A DNA stretch of 64,000 nt from Dastarcus helophoroides (Eukaryota; Arthropoda; Insecta; Coleoptera; Bothrideridae): positions 44,028,987 to 44,092,986 of the forward strand of contig CM053325.1 of assembly GCA_028583605.1 (NCBI GenBank), given 5' to 3'. Within the stretch, counting starts at the first letter, position 1; each line of letters begins with the position of its first letter. Positions 11,690 through 24,720 of the stretch are shown piece by piece. The position numbers were made by a program, and so were the translations under genes. The notes under the pieces were generated by a model. The model was not told the DNA's origin. It did not search any database and saw only the letters and a list, made by a program, of their open reading frames with translations.

Positions 11690-13130
11690 TAAATTTCGAG
11701 TTTATACTTTTAAAATATCAACATTTATCCAAGTTTTCGGTTTTTTGAAATATTCGCCTTTTTGATTGTTCTTCAATTATTTGACTTTTTCAAAACTTCG
11801 GCTTTTTTTCAACATTTTGACTTTATTTTGAACATTTCCACTTTTCTGAAAATTGCAACTCTTTTTCGAAATTTCAACTTCTTTTTAAATTTGGATTTAT
11901 TTTGAAAGTGTGTTTTTTGAATGGATGAATTTTTTAAAATTTCGATTTTACTTCAAAATTTCGGTTTTTTATTAAAAAAAATTTGTTATTCTTCAAAATT
12001 TAAAATTTTTTTCTGAATAGTTTTTGATTTTCTTCAAAATTTAAATTTTTAAAAACGTCGGAATTTTCTAAAACTTTCAGCATTTTTGTTGGGCTTTTAA
12101 GAGCTTGCCTTTTTTAAAAGTTCAATTTAATTTTAAAATAAACATTTTTCTTGTCCAAATTTGAAACTGTTAGTTGCGACATTTCTCAACATTTGGACAT
12201 TTTTAAAAATTTTGATTTTTTTTAAAGTTACGACTTAGAAACACTTTTGAAAATTTCCGACATTTGTTCAAAAATTCTAGTCTTTAAAAATTCCTATGAT
12301 TTTTTTTTTGTCGAAAGCTGCACTTTTTTCAAGATTTCGATTTTTTTTGAAATATTGGATTTGTTTTCAAAATTTCACCTTTTTTCAAAATTTCGACTTA
12401 TAGCTTACAAATTTATGTCTTTTATAATTTCGACTTTTTTTAAAGGTCATCCTTTTATCAGAGTTTCGACTTATTTTGAGAAAAAATTAAATCTCGATAT
12501 TATTTTAGATGTCGACTTTTTTTTAATTTTCGACTATTTTTCAAATTATAAAATATTTTTGAAAATGGGTACTGAAATGTTTTCAAATTTTTTTCCAAAT
12601 TTTCTATTTCAAAATTTTAACTTTTCATTATTTTGACTTTTTTTGAACCTTTTTTCAAAATCTTGGCTATGCAGCTCTTAATATATCCAGTTTTTAAAAA
12701 AAAGTTCTACGATTGTTTTGAAAATGTTGCCATTTTTTTGCATTCTCGAACTTTTTAAAAATTTCGAGTTTTTTAAAACACGTTCGATCTCTTTTTAAAA
12801 TTTTACCAGTCCGAAATTTCTACATTTTCATTTTCCATTGTTTGGACTTTTTCATTTGAAAATTTGTCTAGATATTTTTCCAAAATAATGTTTACAAGAA
12901 TTTTTGAAATGTTCGACTATTTTTCAAAGTTTCCAGCTTTTTAAAGTTCTAATCTTTTTGATAATTTCGCCATTTTACCAAATTTTGTTTTAAAAGGGTT
13001 AAGATTTTTTTAATTTTGACCTTATATAGTTATTTGTTTACCTTTTAACTTTTTTAAGTGTCGGTTTTTCAAATTTTCGACTGTTCAAATCTTAAAATCA
13101 CACTTTTTCATTTTTCTGATAATTTTTTAA
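11690..13130 (-). repeat. Degenerate repeat block, pyrimidine-rich on plus
   Basis: This is the same repeat as at 7560-8930 in opposite polarity: on plus it reads TTTTCGACTTTTTTGAAAAT with many variants. Open frames such as 12247-12636 encode only F/S/K/I-rich low-complexity peptides and I do not regard them as genes. Confidence 0.7.
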
Positions 13131-13688
13131 AAATTCTTTACTTAAAATTTGAAGGGAGAGACAAATTTTAAAAAAATCTACTTTAAGTATAAATGTCAAA
13201 TATACAGTCCGAGAAGGGTGAAATTTCAAAATAAGAGTTTCTTATTCTTTTCTTTCTTTGTTCTATTGACAGAACAGATTACTGTGCCGAATCAAAGAAA
13301 AAGCCAACATTTAAACTTAAGTCTTTAATCTCTGAACTTGGAATTTAATTTCAAAAAATGAAATTTTGATGTAAAATTTAACTATCAATTTAAAATGTTT
13401 TTTTCAATTTATTTAACATTTCTTCGGCCCAGTTTGGAAATATTTAAATTTTTTAATGGTTTGTTGACAATTTTCTAAACAATTTTTGAAACGTGACTAC
13501 GTGATATTTAAATTTATTGAAAACGTCACTTCATGACAGTTTACAAATTAAGAGGTTAGTTTATTTTACATAGAATAGGAATAATGAAAAATAGGAGACC
13601 AAAAATTAGATATGAAAAAAATAAAAATTTTTTTTTTTTTGATTTTTTGATAATTTAAGAAATATAAAAATACGTAAAAAGGGTTGTA

Positions 13689-13735
13689 GCACTGGACATC
13701 GATGTTTCGCTCTCATTTGAGCTCGTCAGCAGTGC
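13689..13735 (-). ncRNA. Hammerhead ribozyme (type I), left palindrome arm
   Basis: This is the mirror copy of the motif at 13972-14018, read on the minus strand: 5' stem I strand GCACTG (13730-13735 on plus), core CTGACGA, stem II GCTC with GAGC, GAAA, a short stem III, then the cleavage-site C at 13695 and the 3' stem I strand CAGTGC. All conserved core bases are present, so self-cleavage is expected if it is transcribed. Confidence 0.85.
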
Positions 13736-13971
13736 ATAACATGGAAGGGGAACAATGAGGAAGAAATACTTAAAAATAAAAATTTTTTTAAAATATAAAA
13801 AGAAAAATAAAGAAATTTTAACATGAATAGACGTTTCATCATCAATTTACTGTGTTAAAAAATTGATGATGAAACGTCTATTCATGTTAAAATTTCTTTA
13901 TTTTTCTTTTTATATTTTAAAAAATTTTTATTTTTAAGTATTTCTTCCTCATTGTTCCCCTTCCATGTTAT

Positions 13972-14018
13972 GCACTGCTGACGAGCTCAAATGAGAGCGA
14001 AACATCGATGTCCAGTGC
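13972..14018 (+). ncRNA. Hammerhead ribozyme (type I), right palindrome arm
   Basis: The canonical hammerhead parts occur in order. Stem I 5' strand GCACTG (13972-13977) pairs perfectly with CAGTGC (14013-14018). The core CTGACGA is at 13978-13984. Stem II is GCTC (13985-13988) with GAGC (13995-13998) around a six-base loop. GAAA is at 13999-14002. Stem III is a four-pair stem (ACAT with ATGT) closed by a CG loop. The cleavage-site C is 14012. Such type I ribozymes with a very short stem III are known from Penelope-like elements and animal retrozymes. The host element class here is not proven. Confidence 0.88.
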
Positions 14019-14489
14019 TACAACCCTTTTTACGTATTTTTATATTTCTTAAATTATCAAAAAATCAAAAAAAAAAAAATTTTTATTTTTTTCATATCTA
14101 ATTTTTGGTCTCCTATTTTTCATTATTCCTATTCTATGTAAAATAAACTAACCTCTTAATTTGTAAACTGTCATGAAGTGACGTTTTCAATAAATTTAAA
14201 TATCACGTAGTCACGTTTCAAAAATTGTTTAGAAAATTGTCAACAAACCATTAAAAAATTTAAATATTTCCAAACTGGGCCGAAGAAATGTTAAATAAAT
14301 TGAAAAAAACATAATATTTCCGGTCAATAAGGGTCTACCATGAAGAATATCAATTTAAAAATTGGAATTTATTTTCCAGTTCAAAGTCAAAATTACGAGT
14401 TTAAAGTCGAAAATTTAAGTTTGTTAAATGTTACGTTCTAAGAAAAATTGGAAGGTTTAGAAGTTTTTAAAATGTACTCCTTTTTTATT

Positions 14490-17400
14490 TTGGTACTTCT
14501 GGCATCTGGCAATGACAGTACAGTGGTTTAGAAGGCAACAGGAAACCATTACAGTACATTTTTTTCTCAAGAACAATCATCATGACAACCATAGAAATGA
14601 AATTGGCCTCAAGTTTCTGGCGTCCTTCAATGAGACAGGGGTGCTAAGCACCCCGAACGAAAAACCAAGAACAGATTAAAAATACGAACATGGAATATCT
14701 GAACACTTTACGAAGCGGAAAGAATTTATAAACTTGCTGTTAGAAATGCAAAGAATAGACATACAAATACTGGGAGTATGCGAAACAAGATGGTTAGAAG
14801 CAATCAACTTCAGCTCAGGAGACTATACAACTTACACATCTGGAACACGGGATGCACCTTACAGAAACGAAATGGCTACAATACTGAACGAATCTCTTAG
14901 TAGATCAGTACGAGATTTTGTACTCTTATCAGACAGAGTAATGGTATTACAGCTGGCGACGGGACCCGTAAATTTGAACATAATCCAAGTTTACGCCCCC
15001 ACTGCTGACCACGACGATAACGAGGTTGAGGAATTCTACCAACAAATCAAAGACCTTATGAAGGCGACAAAAAACACGAAATTACTACAATTATGGGAGA
15101 TCGGAATGCGAAAGTAGGCAAAGAAACGACATAAGCATGTCACCGGACAGTATGGCCTGAGTGTACACAACGACCGAGGAAAAAGACTAATTACGAACTC
15201 TTGGTATAATCTCCCATACAGAAGATTGTAGCCATGGACGTTCCCCAACACACACAGAATAACATTGTAAGAAATCAGATCGACTTCATCTTGATCAACC
15301 GACGCTTCCGTAACTGTAGTCAACGAAAACATATCCTGGCGCAGATGTATACTCCGATCATAACTTGCTTTGCTCGGCAATAATTATAAATATAAAGCTT
15401 AAAAAAAGGAAACAACTAATGAAGACCTCACGAATCAACAACAGGTATTAAAGGAACCTGAAACCATGAAAGAACTAACACAGTCAATTAAAAACAAAAG
15501 CGTGGAAGAAAACTGGCGAGATATTAAAGCTTCGTTAAGAAACGAGAGAATACAGCAGTTATTGAAACCTAAAAGAGTAAAAGGAAAAAAGGAATGGATG
15601 ACACAAGACATATTAAATCTCATGGAGGAAAGACGAAAACACAAGAACAACAATCACAATGAATAGATAAGAATACATCGGATAATTCGCAAAAAAATTA
15701 AAAAAGCGAAGGAAATATGGTTCCAGGAATCCTGCAAAGGAATCGAACATTTTCAGTTCATTCACGACGATTTTAATTTAAATAAAAAAATACAACAGTG
15801 TTGTATAATAATAGTGGAAAGGCATTACTAACAAATAAAGATCGAAGTATAATAAATGGCAACAATATATTCAACAACTGTTTGAAGACCAAACCCGCTA
15901 ATCGCCAGAGAGTATATTAGCTGATTATAAGACAGAACATAGTTCAAACATTCTCAAATCCGAAATTCAAAAAGCTAGATATAATAGCAATTAAAAGCAA
16001 GAAAAACTGCTGGACCTGATGAAATTCCTACCTGAGTTGGTAAAACTTCTTGATGACGAAAGCGTAACTATACTAACAGCATTCTTCAACCAAGTCTACC
16101 AAAGCGGAAATACTGCCTGGCGACTGGCAGTAATCAATTTTCATTGCCTTACCCAAAAACACTAAAGCAAGTAGGTGTAATGACTTCCGACTGATAAGCT
16201 TAATGAGTCATATTTTAAAAATACCCTATATGCTATATGTAATCGAGACATTGGTAACGAACAATTTGGATTTCGTAGTGGACTAGGCACATGCGAAGCC
16301 CTATTTTGCATGAGGACATAATTACAAAAAAGCTGTGAATTTCGAAAAAACATCTATGTCTGCTTTATTGACTTCGAAAAAGCATTCGATCGAGTCGAAC
16401 ATACAAAATTCTCCAATGCCTAAAATCATGTAATGTAGACTATTATTATATACGTATTTTGATAACACTGTATTATAACCAGACATCTGCATTAAGGCTA
16501 GAGGACAGTGTAACAGATGAAATACCAATAAGACGCGATGTAAGACAAGGGTGTGTTATGTCACCCATGTTATTTAACCTTTCCTCTGAAAACATATTTT
16601 ACGAGGCTTTATACGGCAGGGCAGAGGGTGCAAAGATCGTGGAAGAGGGTGATAAGATACGCAGATGACACTGCCATCCCTGCAGAATCCATAAATGACT
16701 TGCAAATCCTGCTGGATAGTGTACGAAGCTGGACGAAGATGGGGTATTAATATAAACATCAAAAAAAAACCGAAATCGATGGCGGTGGGTAAAATAATTA
16801 TGGAACCAATCCCGATCACAATCAATGGACATAACATCGAGCTAGGGTCACATTTTAAATATTTGGGTAGTTGGCTAAACAATGAAATAACATGTGGCGA
16901 GGAAGTAAAAACAAGGATTGAAATGGCACGTAGGGTGTTTGGTAAATGGAAATCCGCTCTTACCAATAGAAACCTGGCAGTTCAAACGCTAAGAACACTC
17001 CGCTGTTACATATGGAGCATTCTTCTGTGCGGATGTTTGACATGGACGCTTAAAATTGACAGGATGAATAGGATAACGGTCTTCGAAATGTGGTGTTATC
17101 GGAGAATCTTCAAAACCTCTTGGACCACACATATTAGTAATAAAAAAGTTCTCAGACAGCTAAATAAAGATTGGGAACTCCTAAACACCATAAAAATAAG
17201 AAAGGTTAGCTATTTTGGTCATATAATACGAGACACCAAATACATCATTCTCCATTTGATCATCCAGGAAAAGTTGAGGGCAGAAGATGGACAGGCCGTA
17301 AAAAGCTATCGTGGCTACGAAACATCAGAAATTGGACCGGAGTGGGAGCAGAGCAACTGTTCCGAGTTGCGAAAGGATAGAGAACGATTCAACGAAGTTG

Positions 17401-17560
17401 TCATGGAGATAATCCACGCTTGAAGACAGTAGGCAAACCATCCAAGAAAGTTGCAACGTGGGTAATATCATATGGATAGCATATGCTGAGGTACGGATAA
17501 GCAACCTTCTTAAGTAACGAAAAATTTCGTACAGCTCGCAGATCAATATTGGAAGACTAA
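14490..17560 (+). pseudogene. RTE-clade non-LTR retrotransposon, decayed
   Basis: This is a nearly full-length but broken endonuclease/reverse transcriptase element. In order it shows: an N-terminal RTWNI segment (about 14685); an apurinic endonuclease domain with LGVCETRWLE, VNLNIIQVYAPTADHD and, in another frame, GDRNAKVGKE and RNQIDFILINRRFRN; a basic linker (15466-15710) with KEWMTQDILNLMEERRKHKN; the reverse transcriptase with EQFGFRSGLGT, NIYVCFIDFEKAFDRVEH and the catalytic IRYADDTA near 16650; and a C-terminal domain (16695-17423) ending NEVVMEIIHA. Many frameshifts and stops make it inactive. The wording matches RTE elements of insects such as Heliconius HmRTE. The 3' untranslated part ends at an uncertain point near 17560. 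Confidence 0.9.
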
Positions 17561-19199
17561 AAAAAGATTTACTACCATTTTGCAAGTAAATTTTTAACAT
17601 ACATTAGTAACATAAACTAATTTTATTAAAAATTGTTGTAGAATATTCTCACAAAAGTTGTTTGCTTTTATTACTATCGCACTGTAATTGTTATTTTACT
17701 GATCCTCTGCATAAATATGTATTTTCCAACCTTGACACTTTCATAAAATGATTATAGGGTCAAATATTAAAAAAAATAATGTAAACGTAAATTGTATATT
17801 AGAATGAATCTCCTATTTGCGTGAGTAATTAGCATGACGATAATTTTATTCAGTATTATGGTAGGCAAAAGAAAATTTGTGCGGATGGAAATGTTTATTT
17901 TTGTTTAATTTTTATTGACGTCTCACAATCAGACATATTGGAACAACTGATAGAAATTAATAGTTTTTTTTCAATTATAATGAGAGACTATTATCACAGT
18001 GTGCTATGTGCCATATTCTATATAAATTAAACAATCTCAGTGATGCACTACAAAAACTTGCTCCATAAATAATTTTATTGAAGTTAATTTTTTTACTTCA
18101 TATTGTAATGGAACGTTTCAACGTTTAGTTACAATTTGTTTTTTTGCATGTTCTGGTTAAATGTATACCTGAAATAAAAAAAGTTAGCTAAATGATATTA
18201 ATATAAACCGATTACCAGTTACTAAAAAAATAAAATGTTTAATAACTTAAAGGGGAATACTCATAAAGCATGAAGCGAAAAGTCGTTAGAAACAAAATAA
18301 TTCACTTCATTAAATACACTTCAAGATGAGGAGATTGATATCTCTCTCTGTAAGGATAGAGAATAAAAAACACAATATTTCAAAGATTAATCATTTTAGA
18401 TAAATATGCACAAGAGTTGGCCGTGAAGTACTAAATCAACCCCTAGATAAGTTACTGAAAAAAATTACCAGAACTAAAGCTGGCTTCATGAGTAATCATT
18501 TTGATGACTAATGTGTTGCTTATATTTCAAGGGTTGTTTGGCAAAATTAATCGGACTGAATGTTTTCCATATTGTTTTTATAGCATTATTAATAATGTAA
18601 TAATTTTCAGCAGACATAAAATATAAGATTCACTCTTAAAACAACCGACAACAAATCAAAATATCTAGGTTAAAATTTGACGAACGCAGAACACCATTAA
18701 GAAATGTCAGCGTTGTCTCATGACCATGTCTAAATATTACCAGCTCTTGTTGTTGCCACTATAAAATTAGAAGTCCAAAGCCTACTCTTATGCGGATTTA
18801 TATCTAAAATGGAGTATATCGAAATCTCTTTCATTTTAAATAAAACGTCAGATTACATTGCTTATTTTTCTTTGATTTATATGTTAAAACTGTAAATATA
18901 TTTTTAATACAGTTATCTTTATCATAAAAGTAAACAAACAAGTAAGTTTAAGGATATCCGCAATTTCCTCTGCAAATATTTATTGTGGTACTTATATTAG
19001 AATTTGGCACTTAGACAATAATGTGAAACGTAACGAAAAGGCAGAAGGACAATAAGAACTAAAATAAACAAAAAATTGGCATTGTAGTAGTTAGTAGGTA
19101 CACAGATTTTTCCCTTTTTATTTTTTAACTGAATGAAAATATTTTAGATATGAAACATGAAATCAATTGGATTATTTGCTTTCCATGCTATGCTTGATG
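17561..19199. other. AT-rich non-coding DNA
   Basis: No gene, terminal repeats or structured RNA were recognised. The stretch has less degenerate repeat than its neighbours. Confidence 0.45.
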
Positions 19200-20590
19200 A
19201 TGACAAAATATTTCTAGAGTTTTTATCGAAATTTCCATTTTAAAGTCGAAATTTTGCATTTGTTTATGTTTGATATTTCGAGGTTAGTGAATATTAATTC
19301 GAAAAATTTTCGAAAACGATTTCAACGAAATTTCATATTTTAATCCGGGGAGTCCTTAGCCCCGCGGGATCCAAGTATTTGCGGGATTCCGCAAACGCCA
19401 AAAAACTCCGAGAATAAAGTAAATATTTTGTTTTATAAACCAAAATTCTGAGAAAAGAATATTAAAATGTACCTAAAAAGTCACAGTTAAAAAATAGAGT
19501 TCAAATTCAAATTTAAAAAAAAGTGCAAATTTTAAAAAAATTTAAGAAAATGTAGAGAAAACGCAAATTTTAGTTTAGTGTTAAAATTTATCAGTAGTAA
19601 AAAAATTTCGAACGGAAAGGTTGAATAATAACAATTCAAATTAAATCTCCAAAATCTCATTGGAGTCGAGATTTTGGCTTTGAATTAAAAATTTTAGGAA
19701 ATAAAACATTTAACTAGGAATTTTTGGAAAGTGTGAAATTTTTTTAGAAAAATTTTGAATTTATAATTTTTTCGATATTTCTAATTTAAAGTGAAAATGG
19801 CAAAGAAAAAATTTAAATGTATAGAAAATCTTAAAAAAATTAAGCTTGAAATCAAATCTAAAATGACGAAGAAAAAAAAAATTAAATAAATAAAAATTAT
19901 ATCTCGGAGGAAAATCTAAATTTTACATTTTGATTGAAAATTTAGTTTAATAAAAGGCAAAATTAGAAGTCCAAACTAAAAAATTTAAATAAAAAGAAAT
20001 GTAATTTCTAATTTAAAAATCAATATTTCGGGAAAAAAATGAAAACCTTTCGATAAATACAAAAGTACAATTTGAAAGTTTTATCCTCAATTTTCAGGAA
20101 AAGTTTTAAATCGAATTTTTTTATACAAGCAACATTTTCACTAAGAAATTGGAGTTTTAGCAAATTTTTGAGTTGAAACTACAAATTTTGTGTAAAAACT
20201 ACAAATTTTGTGTAAAAACTATAGACCTTTCGAAAATATCAAAATCTTTGAAAACAATTGAAAATTTGAGTTTGATAAAAATGTCGATATTAAGTCAACA
20301 TCTAAAAAAAATGAAAATTTCCTGAAAAAGCCAAAATTTGGAAAAAAAATTCAATTTATAGAAAATGTTTAAATTTAAATTCGTTAAGCGAAAAAAATTA
20401 AAATTTTTAAATGGTCAAAGTTTTCAAGTCAAAAATTAAGAAATAAAAAAGCGAGATATTGAAGGAAATTTGAAAAAAAATTTGAAATTTGGTAGTTAAA
20501 AGTTAAGCCCTTTTCGGAAAAAAGTGAAAGTTAAGACGTGAAGTTTTCAAAAATTTCATTCAGATTGAAAAAGGAAAAATCAAATCTTCT
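19200..20590 (+). repeat. Degenerate repeat block, purine-rich on plus
   Basis: The GAAATTT/AAAAAATC-type repeat recurs with heavy degeneration. It includes a perfect 21-base direct duplication, ACTACAAATTTTGTGTAAAA plus one A, near 20178 and 20199. It is followed by a hAT-type end at 20595 and then by a block of opposite polarity. Confidence 0.6.
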
Positions 20591-20594
20591 AGAA

Positions 20595-20750
20595 CAGCGT
20601 TTTTCAAACAGTGGGTCGCGACCTGGCACCTGGCCACGAAAATAAAACACCGGGTCGCAGAATCATCTCCCCATTGTTCAATCATATTCATAAAATTTAT
20701 GAGAACAAGAGATAACATTTTTAGTGCCTTTTGTAAACTTATAAGTGTAA
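20595..20750 (+). mobile_element. hAT-type MITE fragment
   Basis: It begins CAGCGTTTTTCAAACAGTGG and continues GTCGCGACCTGG, closely related to the start of the complete element at 39497-39693 (CAGTGTTTCCTAAACAGTGG). They also share AAAATAAAACACCGGG/ATACCAGG wording. The other terminus and a target duplication are not visible, so the copy is truncated and its right limit is approximate. Confidence 0.6.
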
Positions 20751-20959
20751 AGCGAGGAAATTAAAAAAAATAACATTGGGTTTTTTAAAATTTTTGTGTT
20801 TCTTATTTTTTCTCAGGAAATTTTTATACTCCTAAAAATTATGGCTTGTTGTCGAAATTTAAATTTTAACACCTTGACGATGTGCCGCACTTCCGCACTA
20901 TATTATGCTTCGGTTCTGCGGGCGGCGTTTTTAAGCTGGGAAGAAATCAACTTCTTTTC

Positions 20960-22450
20960 TCAAAAGGTAGATTTCTTTAATTTAAAAAAACGATTTTTAG
21001 AATGATTTTTTCTAAATTTAGATTTTTTGTTGTTAAAAATTCCGACATCTTTACACAATTGCAATTTCTGCAAGAATTTAATTTTTCTTCTATTGCTGAA
21101 GCTTTTGACTTTTTTGCATATCTGAATTTTTTTGAAAACTTCGATCGACTGCAAAACTCAATCTTTTTAATATTTGTTGCTTTTTTGAAAATTTTGATTG
21201 ACTGGAAACCTCAACTTATTTAAACATTTTTACTGTAAAAAATCCGCTCCTTTGAAAATTTTGAATTAAAAAAGACTACTTTTTAGAAAATTTCCACGTT
21301 TCTAATTTTTTATTAAAAATTTCGACTTTTTTGGAAACTCCGACATTCAAAATTTTCTTTTTTTCAAAACTTAAAACTTTTTCTCAAATTTAATTTTTTT
21401 CAAAATTTTACTTTTTTTTGGAATTTCTATAATTATTTTTCATAATTTCGACTTTCGCAAATTTTTGGCTTATTTTGAAAATTTCCACATTTTTTGAAAA
21501 TTTCCATATTTTTAAGAATTTCTCAAAGATTTCACTTTATATTTAGAAAATTCGAGATATTTTCTAAAATTTGTACTTTGTCTTGAAATTTCGACTTTTT
21601 TGTAACAAACCTTTTGAATTTTTTTAATGAAAATTTCAACTTTTTTTAAAAAGCTGGATTTTTTTTGTAAATAATTTTGATTTTTCGAAATGATGACTTT
21701 TTGACATTATTTTTAACTCGTTTCTAAAGATTTCAATTTTTATAAAAAACACGACTTCAGTTTTGAAAATTTGGAATTTCTGAAAATTTTAACTTTTTAG
21801 AAATTTTCGCATTTCAAAATGTCCATTATTTCAAAATTTTGACTTTTTTGCAAACATTTGGATTTCAGATTTGCGCCTTTTTGTTGAAATTTTGTCCCTT
21901 TCATAAATATGGACTGATTAAAAAAATTCAACATTTCAAAATTTCCATTTTATTCAAGTTTCAAACTGTTAAAATTTTTTCAGAATATTAACCTTTTATG
22001 TAATATTAGCTTTAAAAAAATCCACATTTCAAAGCTTTTATATTTTTTTTCAAATTTTAATTTTTATCGAAATTTCGATTTAAAAAAAATTTAAACTATG
22101 AATTTTGAATTTTCTTGTACATCTTTGATGTCTCGAAATTTAGTTTTTCAACTTTCGACTCAAAAAAAATTATACTTTTTTAATTTCGACTTTTTTTGAA
22201 AAGTTCAACTCTTTCAAAATTTTAACGCTTCTAAAATTTCATTTTTCTAACAATTTTAACTTTTTGAAAAGTTCCGCATCTAAAAATATCTACTTTTTAT
22301 TAAAAATTTCCGTTTTCTTCAAAATTTGACTAATTTTAAGAATCTCGATTTCTTATCAAAATTCCGACTTTTTTAAAAGTATAATTTACTTATATTGAGA
22401 ATTTCCACTTTTCTTCGAAATTTTATCTTCATTTAAATAGTATTAAATTT
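20960..22450 (-). repeat. Degenerate repeat block, pyrimidine-rich on plus
   Basis: Units of the TTTTCGACTTTTTTGAAA type run throughout. Polarity is opposite to the block at 19200-20590, so the two with the insertion between them resemble a very old, diverged inverted pair. The open frames at 21002-21223 and nearby are low-complexity by-products. Confidence 0.65.
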
Positions 22451-24446
22451 CAAATTTTAATATTTTTTTCATAATTGCTAATTTAAACATACATTAAAGA
22501 ATTAAATTTCAAGCTTTGATAAGAATTTAAATATTGGACTTACAATAAAAAAGGTAAATTCCATGTTTAAGCTCGCATTAAATTTCCAGTCGACTTTTTT
22601 GACTAAACTGGAAATTTTCAGGGAAACAGCGACAAATTCAAAAAAGAAGCCCAATTGTAACTTGATTTATAAATTTCTATTTTAAACTCGATAAAGTGTC
22701 CAATTTTTATTAAAAGTTTGTAAAAAGTCAGTTTCAATGTTGAGAAAAATTCTAGCTAAAATTGGCTTTAGGAAAAAGATTAGTCTGAGTTTAGACCAGA
22801 AATAAAAAAAAAACTTAACGAAAATGAAATTTTAACTTCAAGTAACAAAAATCTGGTAAAAACCTTAACTTTTCAAAAGCTGAAACCTTTAGAAAAAATA
22901 GAAATTATAAAAAAATGAAATTTTAGGTTAAACATCAAAAATTGGAAGTTTAAATTGGGATTTTTTTTTAAGTTTTACCATTTGCTCTCAATTATTTTCA
23001 AAATTTCGATTTTAAGCTGTAATAGAACATTCTACATTTTTTCTTGAAATTTCGATTTTGAAATTCAAATAGCAATATTTCAACTGAAATATTAAGAAAA
23101 AAGTCTCTACTTTAACGTCGACTTTATAAAAAAATATAAAGAATTAAAAGTACTCAAAAATTTAAAAACTCAGGGTGGTGAAAAAATCCAGTTTTAAGGT
23201 TTAGGAGAAACTTTGAAACTTCAACACGGGATTTCCAAGCAAAATTTTAGAATCAAAGTAGAACTTTTGACTTCTAACCTAAGTGTGATCGACATTTTGA
23301 GAAGAAAAACAAAGTATAACGAACCGCCATATACAGAATTCCTCCATATAATGAACGTAGTATTTTAAACAAATTTACACTAATATTACCTCCATTTAAC
23401 GAACAGGAAATGTTCTCCTTATAACCAATTTTTGAACCAAGATTTTTCAAGGTTTAATTAGTTTTAATAATGGCCTTCCGTTCAGAGAAAGTTCTTAATA
23501 CCTCATGCTAATGACACTCCAAGGTTTCATTCGTTCGTAATTGCCTCTAGTTCAAAATAAGTAAATACTCAATTTTTCCGATACCTCATGCTAATGACAT
23601 TGTTTACCTGCTAATATAAAGGGGGTTTAGAGTTTGGGAACACACCTGAACTTATTTTCAATGCGTCAATAAGTGCGAAGTATTTTATGAACAGCAAACA
23701 TTTTCTAAATTCTATCTTCAAACAGAAATAACAGATTTTTTTAAATTAAATTTAATTTATCTACATATGTTTGTTTATATATTTTGAAATAAATGTGTAA
23801 TATGAAATTTTACATATGATTTGTGCATTTTTAATGCTACCTCCCTACAACGAAAACCTCTCTATAGCGATTTTTTGTAGGATCTTGGAATTCGCTAGAG
23901 GGAGGTTTTCCAGTTAAAAAATCTTTGAATGGGTGACGAAGGGGAAGCATCAAAATAATTGGTATTTCGAGATCCTGGTATCCCAGTATTACATTCCTTA
24001 AGTCAAATGTTCAAGATTTGTTCGATACAAAAGGCGAAATTGGAAGAAAAATCTTCGAGATTTCGAAAAAAGATTACTCTCTAAATTTCCGGCAAAAAGT
24101 GGAATTTTTAAATTTAAAGTTGAAATTTTGAGGAAAATCTTGGAAATTTGAACTTAGTAAATTTCATGCTTCGAAAAATTTAATTTTAACAATGAAATGT
24201 CTACTTTGGTGTTAACATTTTAATCAGTCTTGAAAATTTCCCGAAAAAAATTGAAATTACGAAAATAAAATAATAATAACAATAAATAAAATACTAAATA
24301 AATAAAAATTTCAACAAAAATAAACTAAATTTCGATATGCAGTATAATTAAGAAAAGTTTTCGAGAATTGAAAAACAAATATATTTTCCAAATTTCGAAT
24401 TTAAAATGGAATTTTTGGAATTAAAGCAATTCAAGTACTTTGCACA
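22451..24446. other. AT-rich DNA with remnants of a pogo-like MITE
   Basis: Between about 23315 and 23912 the words ATAACGAACCGCCATATA, AATTCCTCCATATAATGAAC, ACCTCCCTACAACGAAAAC and CGCTAGAGGGAGG recur. They resemble ends of MITEs with CAGTCAAACCTC-type termini, as at 8064-8112. The remainder is degenerate repeat (24020-24420). No gene. Confidence 0.4.
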
Positions 24447-24720
24447 GGGTGTCCCACGGGAAACCGCTCACATACCAAATATGAAATTAATGTGTGGTTT
24501 CTGGAAAAAGATTTAAAAAATGTCGTGGGACTTGCATCTGTCAATTTTTTTAATAAAAATCGAATTATCTCAAAAACTATAAGTTTTAGGAACAATGTTT
24601 GTTATTCAAAGAGGCCCTAAAATATTAAATAAAATCCGAAAATGCAAAAATATATAGGGTGTATCATTTAAAATAAGGAAGTTGGTGCCAACTTCCGGTA
24701 TAACTGGAAGTCCTACAACT
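24447..24720. repeat. ACAGGGTGTCCCACGG-type dispersed repeat
   Basis: Two repeat starts lie close together: CAGGGTGTCCCACGGGAAAC at 24447 and TAGGGTGTATCATTTAAAAT near 24655. The latter runs into AACTTCCGGTATAACTGGAA, a motif also present in both arms of the foldback at 61047-62874 (CACTTCCGGTATACCGGAAG-like at 61170). The complementary ends were not found, so these are truncated relatives of the foldback families in this window. Confidence 0.5.

Larger units (their letters stand above)
13395..14312. repeat. 918-bp palindrome with near-identical 450-bp arms
   Basis: The left arm (13395-13848) and right arm (13860-14312) are reverse complements over about 450 bases around an 11-base loop. By eye they differ only by a base or so in two homopolymer runs. 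Each arm carries one hammerhead ribozyme (13689-13735 minus; 13972-14018 plus). No protein is encoded. Because the arms are so similar, the palindrome is either very young, maintained by gene conversion, or a foldback artefact of sequencing or assembly. Confidence 0.93.

Noticed and set aside
12247..12636. 129-codon open frame
   Set aside because: It encodes F/S/K/I-rich low-complexity sequence from the degenerate repeat; long frames arise there because the repeat has few stop-forming words on one strand.
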